Of a stretch of DNA of 13,459 nucleotides, positions 1 through 5,884 are shown piece after piece. Made by a program: the position numbers and the translations under genes. A model generated the notes under the pieces. It was not told the origin of the DNA. It saw only the letters and a program-made list of their open reading frames with translations, and did no database searches. Position 1 is the stretch's first letter; each line of letters starts with the position of its first letter. Origin of the DNA: Symbiobacteriaceae bacterium (GTDB taxonomy: Bacteria; Bacillota; JAAYKD01; WRDA01); contig WRDA01000020.1 of assembly GCA_009783675.1 (NCBI GenBank), positions 1 to 13,459 of the forward strand, in the 5' to 3' direction.

Positions 1-1017
1 GCTTACTGTTTTGCCAAAGGAGGCAATTTTGGCGATGAGCAACTGCCTTCTATCATGAGTTCAGGAGTTGGCAGACAAGCGGTTGATCTGCTTTTCAATA
101 ACTGTGGCCAGAACAACAATCGATTATATATAGCATTCTTTGGTGGCGAGCCACTGATTAACTGGGCATTAGTGAAGGAGTTAACGTGTTATGCTGAAGA
201 AAAAGCTTCTTCCGCAGGGAAAAACGTAAGTTTCTCTATGACAACAAATGCTTGCTTAGTAGATGATGAAATGGTTGATTTCATATCATCTCATAAGATA
301 GATATTATGGTAAGCCTTGACGGCGAAGAACACATTCACGATAAACTCCGCCCTCACAAGAGCGAAAGTACTAGTTCATATGAGAAGACTCTTGCTGGGG
401 TAAAAGCTTTGAGAGCGAAAATAAACAACATATCTGGTAATGCAACAATTACCGTCATTAACAATGATCTCGAAGAAGTGTATAGCCATCTAACGGAAAT
501 AGGATTTACCCGAATAGGAATGGATATGGTCAGTGGCAGTGCAGATAAATCTTTAGAATTTGACCATTTACATCTATCTATGCATACACAAGAGTTAGTG
601 GGTTTAATCGTCGATGGTAAAGTTCCATTGCTTGCTAACGCTCCAAGGTTAGATGAGAGAAGAAGTAACCGACTCTATTACTGTGGCTTCAGTAGGGGGT
701 CTGTAACTGTAGATTCCATAGGGCGACTTTATTCCTGCCCAAGGTTAGTGTGTGTAGAAAAATATCAAGTCGGACATGTTGATGCAGGATACGACAGCAA
801 AAAAATACAGCATTTGCGGTCTTCTATCATGATAGATAATAAATTGGGATGTAGAACCTGCTGGCTTAGATATCTTTGTGGCGGGGGATGTCCAGCTGAG
901 AGCGAAGAAAGCCAAGGTGGCATTGGTTCACCTTACTCACAAGGGTGTTATAGATATCAGCATCTCTTGGAAGCATCAGTAGAGAATTACCTGATTTCCA
1001 TTCGTAGCAACTCGTAA
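1..1017 (+). CDS. Radical SAM/SPASM peptide maturase, module 1 (5' end outside window)
   Basis: This is the C-terminal 338 residues of a radical SAM enzyme that probably cross-links the neighbouring Cys-rich precursor. The frame is open from base 1 and begins AYCFAKGG, so the codon at 7-9 is the last cysteine of the CxxxCxxC cluster motif; the first two lie outside. FFGGEP (about 136-153) is the usual GGEP motif of the SAM-binding barrel. The C-terminus carries a SPASM/twitch pattern: isolated cysteines, then CRTCWLRYLCGGGC (CX2CX5CX3C, bases 850-891) and a last Cys near 946, enough to hold auxiliary Fe-S clusters. It is collinear with the intact maturase at 2716-4107 but only about half identical by eye. 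The precursor gene starts 57 bp downstream. Family is certain; substrate and bond type (thioether or other) are inferred from the neighbouring gene. Confidence 0.93.
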   Translation, partial: AYCFAKGGNFGDEQLPSIMSSGVGRQAVDLLFNNCGQNNNRLYIAFFGGEPLINWALVKELTCYAEEKASSAGKNVSFSMTTNACLVDDEMVDFISSHKIDIMVSLDGEEHIHDKLRPHKSESTSSYEKTLAGVKALRAKINNISGNATITVINNDLEEVYSHLTEIGFTRIGMDMVSGSADKSLEFDHLHLSMHTQELVGLIVDGKVPLLANAPRLDERRSNRLYYCGFSRGSVTVDSIGRLYSCPRLVCVEKYQVGHVDAGYDSKKIQHLRSSIMIDNKLGCRTCWLRYLCGGGCPAESEESQGGIGSPYSQGCYRYQHLLEASVENYLISIRSNS

Positions 1018-1027
1018 ACATACCAAG

Positions 1028-1326
1028 GTTACTCATGACATGAATGTCTTGTAGTGATACGAAGGAGGCAAACTATGCCAAAAGTCCTATTTCTTAATGA
1101 TGCATCCAGTGTTCCTGATCCGATCCGTGGGGAGGAATGCGCTACTGCTGATGGTTGTGGCAGCGGTCAATGTACAGCTAAAGGAGCGTGTATAGATTGC
1201 GAAAAGTGCACCATAGACTCTCCCGGTGGCGACGTCGTTCCTTCATGTCAACCTCCTAAAGGCGGCATAGGTCCAATCCCAGGCTAATAGACAATTGCTT
1301 TTTTAGTCAAGCATGCCATGAGTAAC
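1028..1326 (+). repeat. Complementary arms bracketing precursor gene 1
   Basis: GTTACTCATGACATG at 1028-1042 is the reverse complement of CATGCCATGAGTAAC at 1312-1326 in 14 of 15 positions. The arms lie just before the ribosome binding site and just after the stop codon, so they enclose the whole precursor cistron. The left arm overlaps the 11-bp palindrome TCATGACATGA (1033-1043). The same layout recurs around the second precursor at 4139-4439. A long-range mRNA stem, protein-binding sites, or old recombination sites are all possible; the sequence does not decide. Confidence 0.55.
1075..1287 (+). CDS. Cys-rich RiPP precursor peptide, copy 1 (70 aa)
   Basis: This is the likely substrate of the adjacent radical SAM/SPASM enzyme. 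The ATG at 1075 is chosen because AAGGAGG (1062-1068) sits 6 nt before it; a GTG in frame at 1054 would place this ribosome binding site inside the gene. The product has three parts: an acidic leader-like start MPKVLFLNDASSVPDPI (1-17), a Cys-rich centre with C22, C28, C33, C39, C42 and C45, and a tail with C58 ending in GGIGPIPG. No signal peptide or hydrophobic segment is visible. The paralogue at 4186 keeps start and tail almost unchanged and differs mainly around residues 30-46. Seven cysteines next to a SPASM enzyme fit a thioether-linked (ranthipeptide/sactipeptide-type) product. I recall a 'Clo7bot' Cys-rich family that may be related, unverified. The leader cleavage site is not evident. 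Confidence 0.85.
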   Translation: MPKVLFLNDASSVPDPIRGEECATADGCGSGQCTAKGACIDCEKCTIDSPGGDVVPSCQPPKGGIGPIPG

Positions 1327-1328
1327 AC

Positions 1329-1362
1329 CCCTACCTGTCGATCTATGTCTTGGCAGGTAGGG
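1329..1362 (+). promoter_or_regulatory. Conserved RNA hairpin between precursor 1 and protease 1
   Basis: CCCTACCTGTCGA (1329-1341) pairs with TCTGG-ending to GGCAGGTAGGG (1350-1362; sequence TTGGCAGGTAGGG) over 13 bp including two G-U pairs, with an 8-nt loop. A short T6 run (1300-1305) precedes it after the precursor stop codon, but no T-run follows the stem, so it is not a classical terminator. The equivalent hairpin at 4444-4473 keeps the pairing while some paired bases change. A plausible role is stabilising the precursor message or lowering read-through into the protease gene, giving more substrate than enzyme. Confidence 0.7.
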
Positions 1363-1388
1363 TCACTGTCAACTATAAGTGAGATAAA

Positions 1389-2708
1389 ATGATAACACCA
1401 AAAAGACACGTTGTGCCCATACTGTTTATGCTTGCTATACTGGCAGTTGTGGCCTTTTACTATCCTTTGCGTCCCTTCATCATGCTCAGGGATGCTGAAT
1501 ACCTGATTCATGTCGTGGAAGAAGCTCATCCGGCTTTCCTTAGTCTCGAACGCTTTAAGCCATATCAGGGAGAAGTATATCAGTTGGCTAAGGCTCGGCT
1601 GCTGGAAGCTGCCACGAGCAGGATGAGCATTGCCCAGTTTGCACTGGAGTGCAACAGGTATCTCGCTACGTTTCACGACCTGCATACCGATGTAGACTTG
1701 CAGAGCATGCACCTGGTATCCGGACTACCGCTTCCTTTCTATTGGAGTGCTGATGGTCTTTGGTTAGAATCATGTCCAATGGCTCCGGAAGGATCCAGGG
1801 TGTTGTCCATAGGTGGCGTGGATGTGGAACATATCGGAGAAATCGTTGATACCTATATAGCCTTCGAAACGGAGTCCGGACGCTTCTTCAACCGCGCCTG
1901 CTACGCTAGAAGCAAGGAAATCCTCAGTCTGGCTGGTGTCACTGCATCCAGAGATATCGAGATAGTGTTACAAGACGGTTCCATGGATACTAAAACTGTT
2001 TTTCAAAACTATGTCACCATGAGGTTTACTCCTGGAGGAGAGTACCCCTCCCTTACATACTGCCTTATAGAAGATGATACTGTCGCGGTCATTGCGTTAA
2101 ATAGCTGCATCATAGATGCTAACTATCAGCCGATGCTTGACTTTCTGGAACAGTCGCTTCATGGTGGGGTGCGACAAATAATCTTTGACTTAAGATGGAA
2201 TCTTGGAGGTTTCTCACAGTACTGGGATAAGATTCACGCAGTGATGGGCATTGCGAAAAGCTCGCACGGGCTCATAGAACGAAATTCGTCTTACAATCCA
2301 ATTAAAGGAACCCTGCTTCCTTCCATCTACTCATCTCCCCTACTTAGGCGCAAGGCCAACTTCCGAGGATATGACCTCGATATCTATGTCCTGGTATCAC
2401 CCTACACCGGAAGTGCAGCTACGTGGTTTATTGCACAGATTAAAGATGCAGAACTCGGAACCATTATAGGTGTTACACCCAAACAAGCTCTCTCTCATTT
2501 TGGACATTGCAATTATAAGCTAAGTTTCACCTTACCATTCACTCGGGTTAAGGGGAGAATTAGCTACAGTTTGTTTATTCGTCCGGATCCATTAAGGGAC
2601 AAAATAAACGAGCCAGTAGTGGACATAGAGACAACCTACGGGGAAGATGCCTTGGAACGAGCGCTTCAGGAGATACATATGAGAAGAGAAGTAAATAAAG
2701 ATAACTAA
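1389..2708 (+). CDS. Membrane-anchored S41-type (TSPc) peptidase, module 1
   Basis: This is probably the protease that trims the exported peptide. Residues 9-29 form one hydrophobic segment after a basic start (MITPKRH), giving a membrane anchor with the catalytic part outside. HDLHT (96-100) matches the DGHT-like motif of non-CtpA S41 peptidases. Residues 137-154 (RVLSIGGVDVEHIGEIVD) look PDZ-like. IIFDLRWNLGG (264-274) matches the S41 DLRxNxGG motif, and YTGSAA (339-344) places the nucleophile at S342. The CtpA-type GxxTxGKG lysine is not clear: this copy has GVTPKQA and the paralogue has GATPRQA, so a tricorn-like His/Ser arrangement (H99, S342) is more likely. It starts about 100 bp after the precursor and ends 7 bp before the next maturase. 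Its paralogue at 4502-5800 is about 75-80% identical by eye. A leader-peptidase role is inferred from context. Confidence 0.85.
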   Translation: MITPKRHVVPILFMLAILAVVAFYYPLRPFIMLRDAEYLIHVVEEAHPAFLSLERFKPYQGEVYQLAKARLLEAATSRMSIAQFALECNRYLATFHDLHTDVDLQSMHLVSGLPLPFYWSADGLWLESCPMAPEGSRVLSIGGVDVEHIGEIVDTYIAFETESGRFFNRACYARSKEILSLAGVTASRDIEIVLQDGSMDTKTVFQNYVTMRFTPGGEYPSLTYCLIEDDTVAVIALNSCIIDANYQPMLDFLEQSLHGGVRQIIFDLRWNLGGFSQYWDKIHAVMGIAKSSHGLIERNSSYNPIKGTLLPSIYSSPLLRRKANFRGYDLDIYVLVSPYTGSAATWFIAQIKDAELGTIIGVTPKQALSHFGHCNYKLSFTLPFTRVKGRISYSLFIRPDPLRDKINEPVVDIETTYGEDALERALQEIHMRREVNKDN

Positions 2709-2715
2709 TGGGGGG

Positions 2716-4107
2716 ATGGACGTGAGCATAGAGGTTAAGTTTTTTCCTCAGTACCAGCATCTTAGCAGTGACTGTAAATCGATGATAGTATACGATGTGT
2801 CATCTTCTACTCTAATGGAACTTGACACTATAACCGCTGCAATTGTAGAAGAAGCTACCCTACACGGTATGTGGAACGATGATGTTAGCAGATCTGTTAG
2901 AGAGCTACTTCTCTTTCGCGGGTTTAGTTGTGAGGAAATTGATGAATCAACTACCCTTTTCGAAAAGCTACGTGACGAAGGTGCTTTTGCTGAGGCAGAT
3001 AGGGCATTTAAATATCAGAACATGCGGTATCATATTAACGGATTTACACTAAATGTGGCTCAAAAATGCCAGCTGCAATGTAAATATTGCTATGCGGAGA
3101 GTGGGAGCTATGGCGATGATGAGCTGCCATCACTGATGGATTCAGCTGTAGGAAGGAAAGCTATTGATTTTATACTTGCTCTTGACGATCCAGAGATAGG
3201 TGATTATTTCTTCTCCTTTTTTGGAGGAGAGCCTTTACTTAATTGGAGCTTAATAAAGGAGCTCGTCATTTATGCTAAAGAGAATGCCAAGCTTATTGGT
3301 AAGACGGTGAGTTTTTCGATAACAACAAACGGAATACTACTAGGTGAAGAACATGTGGACTTTCTAGTCGAGCACGATATTTCCGTTCTTATTAGCATCG
3401 ATGGCGATGAGGTTTTGCATAATAGACTGAGGCCGCATGTGGACAGGACAGTCAACTCTTACCAGAAGACAAGGGAAGCAATTAAGCGCTTAAGGAAGGT
3501 GAGGGCTAGATTAAGTGGACGTGCTACAGTTACTGCCATGTGTTACGACCCCTGGCTAATCCGGAAATACCTTGAAGAGGCAGGTATTACAGATGTGAAT
3601 ATGCAGCTTGTTAGCAGCGAACATGGTTCCAATACAGCACTAGCTCCAAATGAGCTTAGGTATTATGTCGAGCAACTTAGCAAAATGATTCTGGATGATA
3701 ACCCATCTAATCGCTTCTCACTAAGAAGAATATCTAACCGTAATGCATGTATGCCTTATGGATGTAATTTTTCTGTGGGAACGCTCGCAGTTGATTCCAT
3801 CGGACGCATCTATGCGTGTCATCGACTCACAGGCAACAGAGAATTTATGGTGGGAAGCGTGTATGAAGGTCTAGACCGCGACAAACTCCAGGTTATATTT
3901 AATAATGCGAATGCGAATAATATGCATGGGTGCAGATCGTGCTGGGCGCGCAATATATGTGGTGGCGGATGTGTAGCGGAGAACGTTACTCTATCTTCTG
4001 ACGATTTCACTCCCCACTCATATAGGTGCTATATGACACTGCGCCTAATCGAAGCTTCAATAGAAAAACACCTGATAGATATGCAGAGTTCAAATGGTGC
4101 CAAATAA
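2716..4107 (+). CDS. Radical SAM/SPASM peptide maturase, module 2 (463 aa, intact)
   Basis: This full-length maturase shows three parts. Residues 1-100 resemble the PqqD-like recognition domain at the front of many peptide-modifying SPASM enzymes (MIVYDVSSSTLMELD, 23-37). The radical SAM core has C118xxxC122xxC125 for the SAM-bound 4Fe-4S cluster and FFGGEP (168-173). The SPASM region has C345, C350, C368, then C406xxC409xxxxxC415xxxC419, and C438. It would open SAM to a 5'-deoxyadenosyl radical and link cysteines to other residues in the precursor. GGGGG at 2711-2715 directly abuts the ATG; that spacing is short and the start could instead be the GTG at 2722. It follows the module 1 protease by 7 bp and precedes precursor 2 by 78 bp. 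Enzyme class is firm; bond type and precursor specificity are inferred. Confidence 0.94.
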   Translation: MDVSIEVKFFPQYQHLSSDCKSMIVYDVSSSTLMELDTITAAIVEEATLHGMWNDDVSRSVRELLLFRGFSCEEIDESTTLFEKLRDEGAFAEADRAFKYQNMRYHINGFTLNVAQKCQLQCKYCYAESGSYGDDELPSLMDSAVGRKAIDFILALDDPEIGDYFFSFFGGEPLLNWSLIKELVIYAKENAKLIGKTVSFSITTNGILLGEEHVDFLVEHDISVLISIDGDEVLHNRLRPHVDRTVNSYQKTREAIKRLRKVRARLSGRATVTAMCYDPWLIRKYLEEAGITDVNMQLVSSEHGSNTALAPNELRYYVEQLSKMILDDNPSNRFSLRRISNRNACMPYGCNFSVGTLAVDSIGRIYACHRLTGNREFMVGSVYEGLDRDKLQVIFNNANANNMHGCRSCWARNICGGGCVAENVTLSSDDFTPHSYRCYMTLRLIEASIEKHLIDMQSSNGAK

Positions 4108-4138
4108 AACGTTGTTAACGCTTTACAAACGTACCGTA

Positions 4139-4439
4139 GCCACTCATGACATGATAGTCCTATAATAATAAGAAAGAGGTGAACTATGCCTAGAGTTTTG
4201 TTTCTCAATGATTCTTCCAGTATCCCTGATCCGATCTGCGGGGAGGAATGCGCAACTGCGGATGGTTGCGGCGGCGGGCAATGTGTAAGTAAGGGCGCAG
4301 AAATTTGTGAAACATTTTGTAAAATTGACTCTCCCGGTGGCGATGTTGTCCCTTCATGTCAACCTTCTAAAGGCGGAATAGGCCCGATACCAGGCTAATA
4401 AGCAGTTGCTGTTTTTTAGTCCAGCATGCCATGAGTAAC
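4139..4439 (+). repeat. Complementary arms bracketing precursor gene 2
   Basis: GCCACTCATGACATG (4139-4153) matches the reverse complement of CATGCCATGAGTAAC (4425-4439) in 12 of 15 positions. The right arm is base-for-base the same as in module 1. The ACTCATGACATGA block begins exactly 44 nt before the precursor ATG in both modules (1031 and 4142), and the palindrome TCATGACATGA is kept at 4144-4154. The fixed distance argues for function, though duplication alone could also preserve it. Confidence 0.5.
4186..4398 (+). CDS. Cys-rich RiPP precursor peptide, copy 2 (70 aa)
   Basis: This is the second precursor, the same length as copy 1. AGAGGTG (4175-4181) serves as ribosome binding site for the ATG at 4186. 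It begins MPRVLFLNDSSSIPDPI and ends GGIGPIPG, both nearly identical to copy 1. Its cysteines are C18, C22, C28, C33, C41, C45 and C58. Five (22, 28, 33, 45, 58) align with copy 1; C18 replaces Arg, and C41 stands in place of the C39/C42 pair. The cysteine count stays at seven while the layout shifts, as expected if each precursor makes a different ring pattern with its own maturase. It lies between its maturase and the second protease with the same spacings as in module 1. Which maturase acts on which precursor cannot be told from sequence. Confidence 0.85.
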   Translation: MPRVLFLNDSSSIPDPICGEECATADGCGGGQCVSKGAEICETFCKIDSPGGDVVPSCQPSKGGIGPIPG

Positions 4440-4443
4440 GCCC

Positions 4444-4473
4444 CTACCTGTCGGTTTGCGTACCGGCAGGTAG
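4444..4473 (+). promoter_or_regulatory. Conserved RNA hairpin between precursor 2 and protease 2
   Basis: CTACCTGTCGG (4444-4454) pairs with CCGGCAGGTAG (4463-4473) over 11 bp with one T-G pair and an 8-nt loop TTTGCGTA. Against the module 1 hairpin, the innermost A-T pair (1341/1350) has become G-C (4454/4463), and the neighbouring G-T (1340/1351) has become G-C (4453/4464). The loop sequence differs but its length is the same. A two-sided compensatory change is good evidence for selected RNA structure. A T6 run (4412-4417) precedes it after the precursor stop codon, as in module 1. Confidence 0.72.
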
Positions 4474-4501
4474 AGTCACTGTTAACTATAGGTGAGATAC
4501 A

Positions 4502-5800
4502 ATGATAATACTAAAAAAACGCGTCGGGCCAGTACTGTTTGTCCTGGCTATACTGGCAGTTCTGGCCATCTACTATCCTCTGCGTCCCTACATAATGCTC
4601 AGGGACGCTCAACATCTGATACAAGTCGTGGAAGCTACTCATCCAGCTTTCTTGAATCTAGCGCGCTTTAAACCATACCAGGGAGAAGAGTATCAGCTGG
4701 CTAAAACTCGGCTGCTGGAAGCTGCTGAGAACAGGATGAGTATTACCCAGTTTGCCTTAGAGTGCAATCGGTATCTCGCTTCACTTCATGATCTGCATAC
4801 CGACATAGACTTGCATAGCGTACATCTGGTATCCGGTTTACCGCTTTCTTTTTACTGGGATGTCGATGGACTCTGGCTGGAATCAGGCTCAGTGGCTCCG
4901 GAAGGAGCGAGAGTATTATCCATAGGTGGCGTAAATGTGGAACATATCGGAGAAATCGTCGATGCCTATATCGCATACGAAACAGAATCCGGACGGCTTT
5001 TTAACCGTGCTTGTTACGCCAGAAGCAAGGAAATACTAATCCTGGCTGGTGTCACTGCGACCAAAGATATCGAGTTACTATTGCAGGACGGTTCTATGGG
5101 CACCAAAACTGTCTTTCAAAACTATGTCACCATGCGATCTATACCCGGAGGGGAGTATCCTTCCCTCACATACCGCCTCACCGAAGATGATACTGTTGTT
5201 GTCATATCACTTAATGTCTGCGTAATAGATGCCAATTATCAGCTAATGCTTGACTTTCTGGAGCAGGCGCTCCGTGGTGGGGTAAGACAGATAGTCTTTG
5301 ATGTAAGATGGAACCCTGGAGGTCGCGATGAATACTGGGATAAGATTTTTGCCGTAATGGGCATAACTAAAAGCGAACATGGGCAAATTACACGAAATTC
5401 GCCTTACTGGCCAATTAAAGGAACACCAGCACCTTCCTCATACTTTGCTCCTGTGCTTAAGCACAAACCCAATTTCCGAGGATATGACCTCGATATTTAT
5501 GTCCTTGTATCATCCTACACTGCAAGTGCTGCCGTTTACTTTGTTGCTCAGATAAAAGATGCTGAACTCGGAACTATTATAGGCGCTACACCCAGACAAG
5601 CTCCCTCACAATTTGCATACAGTCCGGAGGTTCTACATTTCACCTTGCCTTTGACCAGGGTTAAGGGAAGAATAAGCAATAGCTTTCTTATTCGTCCGGA
5701 TCCTTCGAGGGACGAAAAAAACGAGCCCGTTGTCGACATAGAGATAGCTTATGGTGAAGACGCTTTGGAACGAGCACTTCAGGAGATTCGCAATAAATGA
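4502..5800 (+). CDS. Membrane-anchored S41-type (TSPc) peptidase, module 2
   Basis: This is the paralogue of the module 1 protease, aligned without gaps through most of its 432 residues. It has a basic start (MIILKKR), one membrane segment (8-28), HDLHT (96-100), a PDZ-like stretch (137-154), IVFDVRWNPGG (264-274, closer to the S41 consensus than copy 1), and YTASAA (339-344) with likely nucleophile S342. GATPRQA (361-367) has Arg where copy 1 has Lys, so that residue is unlikely to be catalytic. AGGTGAG (4491-4497) is the ribosome binding site. The C-terminus is 7 residues shorter than copy 1. Because the exporter downstream has no C39 protease domain, an outward-facing S41 enzyme is the best candidate for removing the leader or trimming the peptide. 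The role is inferred. Confidence 0.85.
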   Translation: MIILKKRVGPVLFVLAILAVLAIYYPLRPYIMLRDAQHLIQVVEATHPAFLNLARFKPYQGEEYQLAKTRLLEAAENRMSITQFALECNRYLASLHDLHTDIDLHSVHLVSGLPLSFYWDVDGLWLESGSVAPEGARVLSIGGVNVEHIGEIVDAYIAYETESGRLFNRACYARSKEILILAGVTATKDIELLLQDGSMGTKTVFQNYVTMRSIPGGEYPSLTYRLTEDDTVVVISLNVCVIDANYQLMLDFLEQALRGGVRQIVFDVRWNPGGRDEYWDKIFAVMGITKSEHGQITRNSPYWPIKGTPAPSSYFAPVLKHKPNFRGYDLDIYVLVSSYTASAAVYFVAQIKDAELGTIIGATPRQAPSQFAYSPEVLHFTLPLTRVKGRISNSFLIRPDPSRDEKNEPVVDIEIAYGEDALERALQEIRNK

Positions 5801-5818
5801 GAACAAAAAGTGGGGGAG

Positions 5819-5884
5819 ATGTATTTGCTCGACATTATCGACAAAAATAGAAGCGAGGCACATACAGCTAACGACGATGCCTGA
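5819..5884 (+). CDS. 21-codon ORF overlapping the ABC transporter start
   Basis: GGGGGAG at 5812-5818 is the only good ribosome binding site between the protease and the transporter, but it sits directly against this ATG, which opens a 21-codon frame (MYLLDIIDKNRSEAHTANDD plus Ala). Its TGA stop (5882-5884) overlaps the transporter start in ATGCCTGA. The transporter ATG has no ribosome binding site of its own, so translation could be coupled through this short ORF. It occupies the place where a third maturase start would be expected (19 bp after the protease stop). A frameshift that cut off an older N-terminus is an alternative. Confidence 0.4.
   Translation: MYLLDIIDKNRSEAHTANDDA

Noticed and set aside
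1054..1074. GTG at 1054 as start of precursor 1
   Set aside because: It would place the AAGGAGG ribosome binding site inside the gene, and the paralogue begins at the ATG equivalent to 1075.
1284..1712. 142-codon minus-strand open frame
   Set aside because: It is a shadow of the module 1 protease gene and lacks a family motif or ribosome binding site.
4138..4166. TATAAT at 4161-4166 as a promoter for precursor 2
   Set aside because: The hexamer 17 bp upstream (AGCCAC) is poor, the transcript start would fall almost on the ribosome binding site, and the equivalent site in module 1 has no such box.
5751..5876. Exporter start at 5751 inside the protease gene
   Set aside because: The first 42 residues would overlap the protease reading frame and look non-natural (NENKKWGRCICSTLSTK); the membrane domain starts normally after the ATG at 5877.
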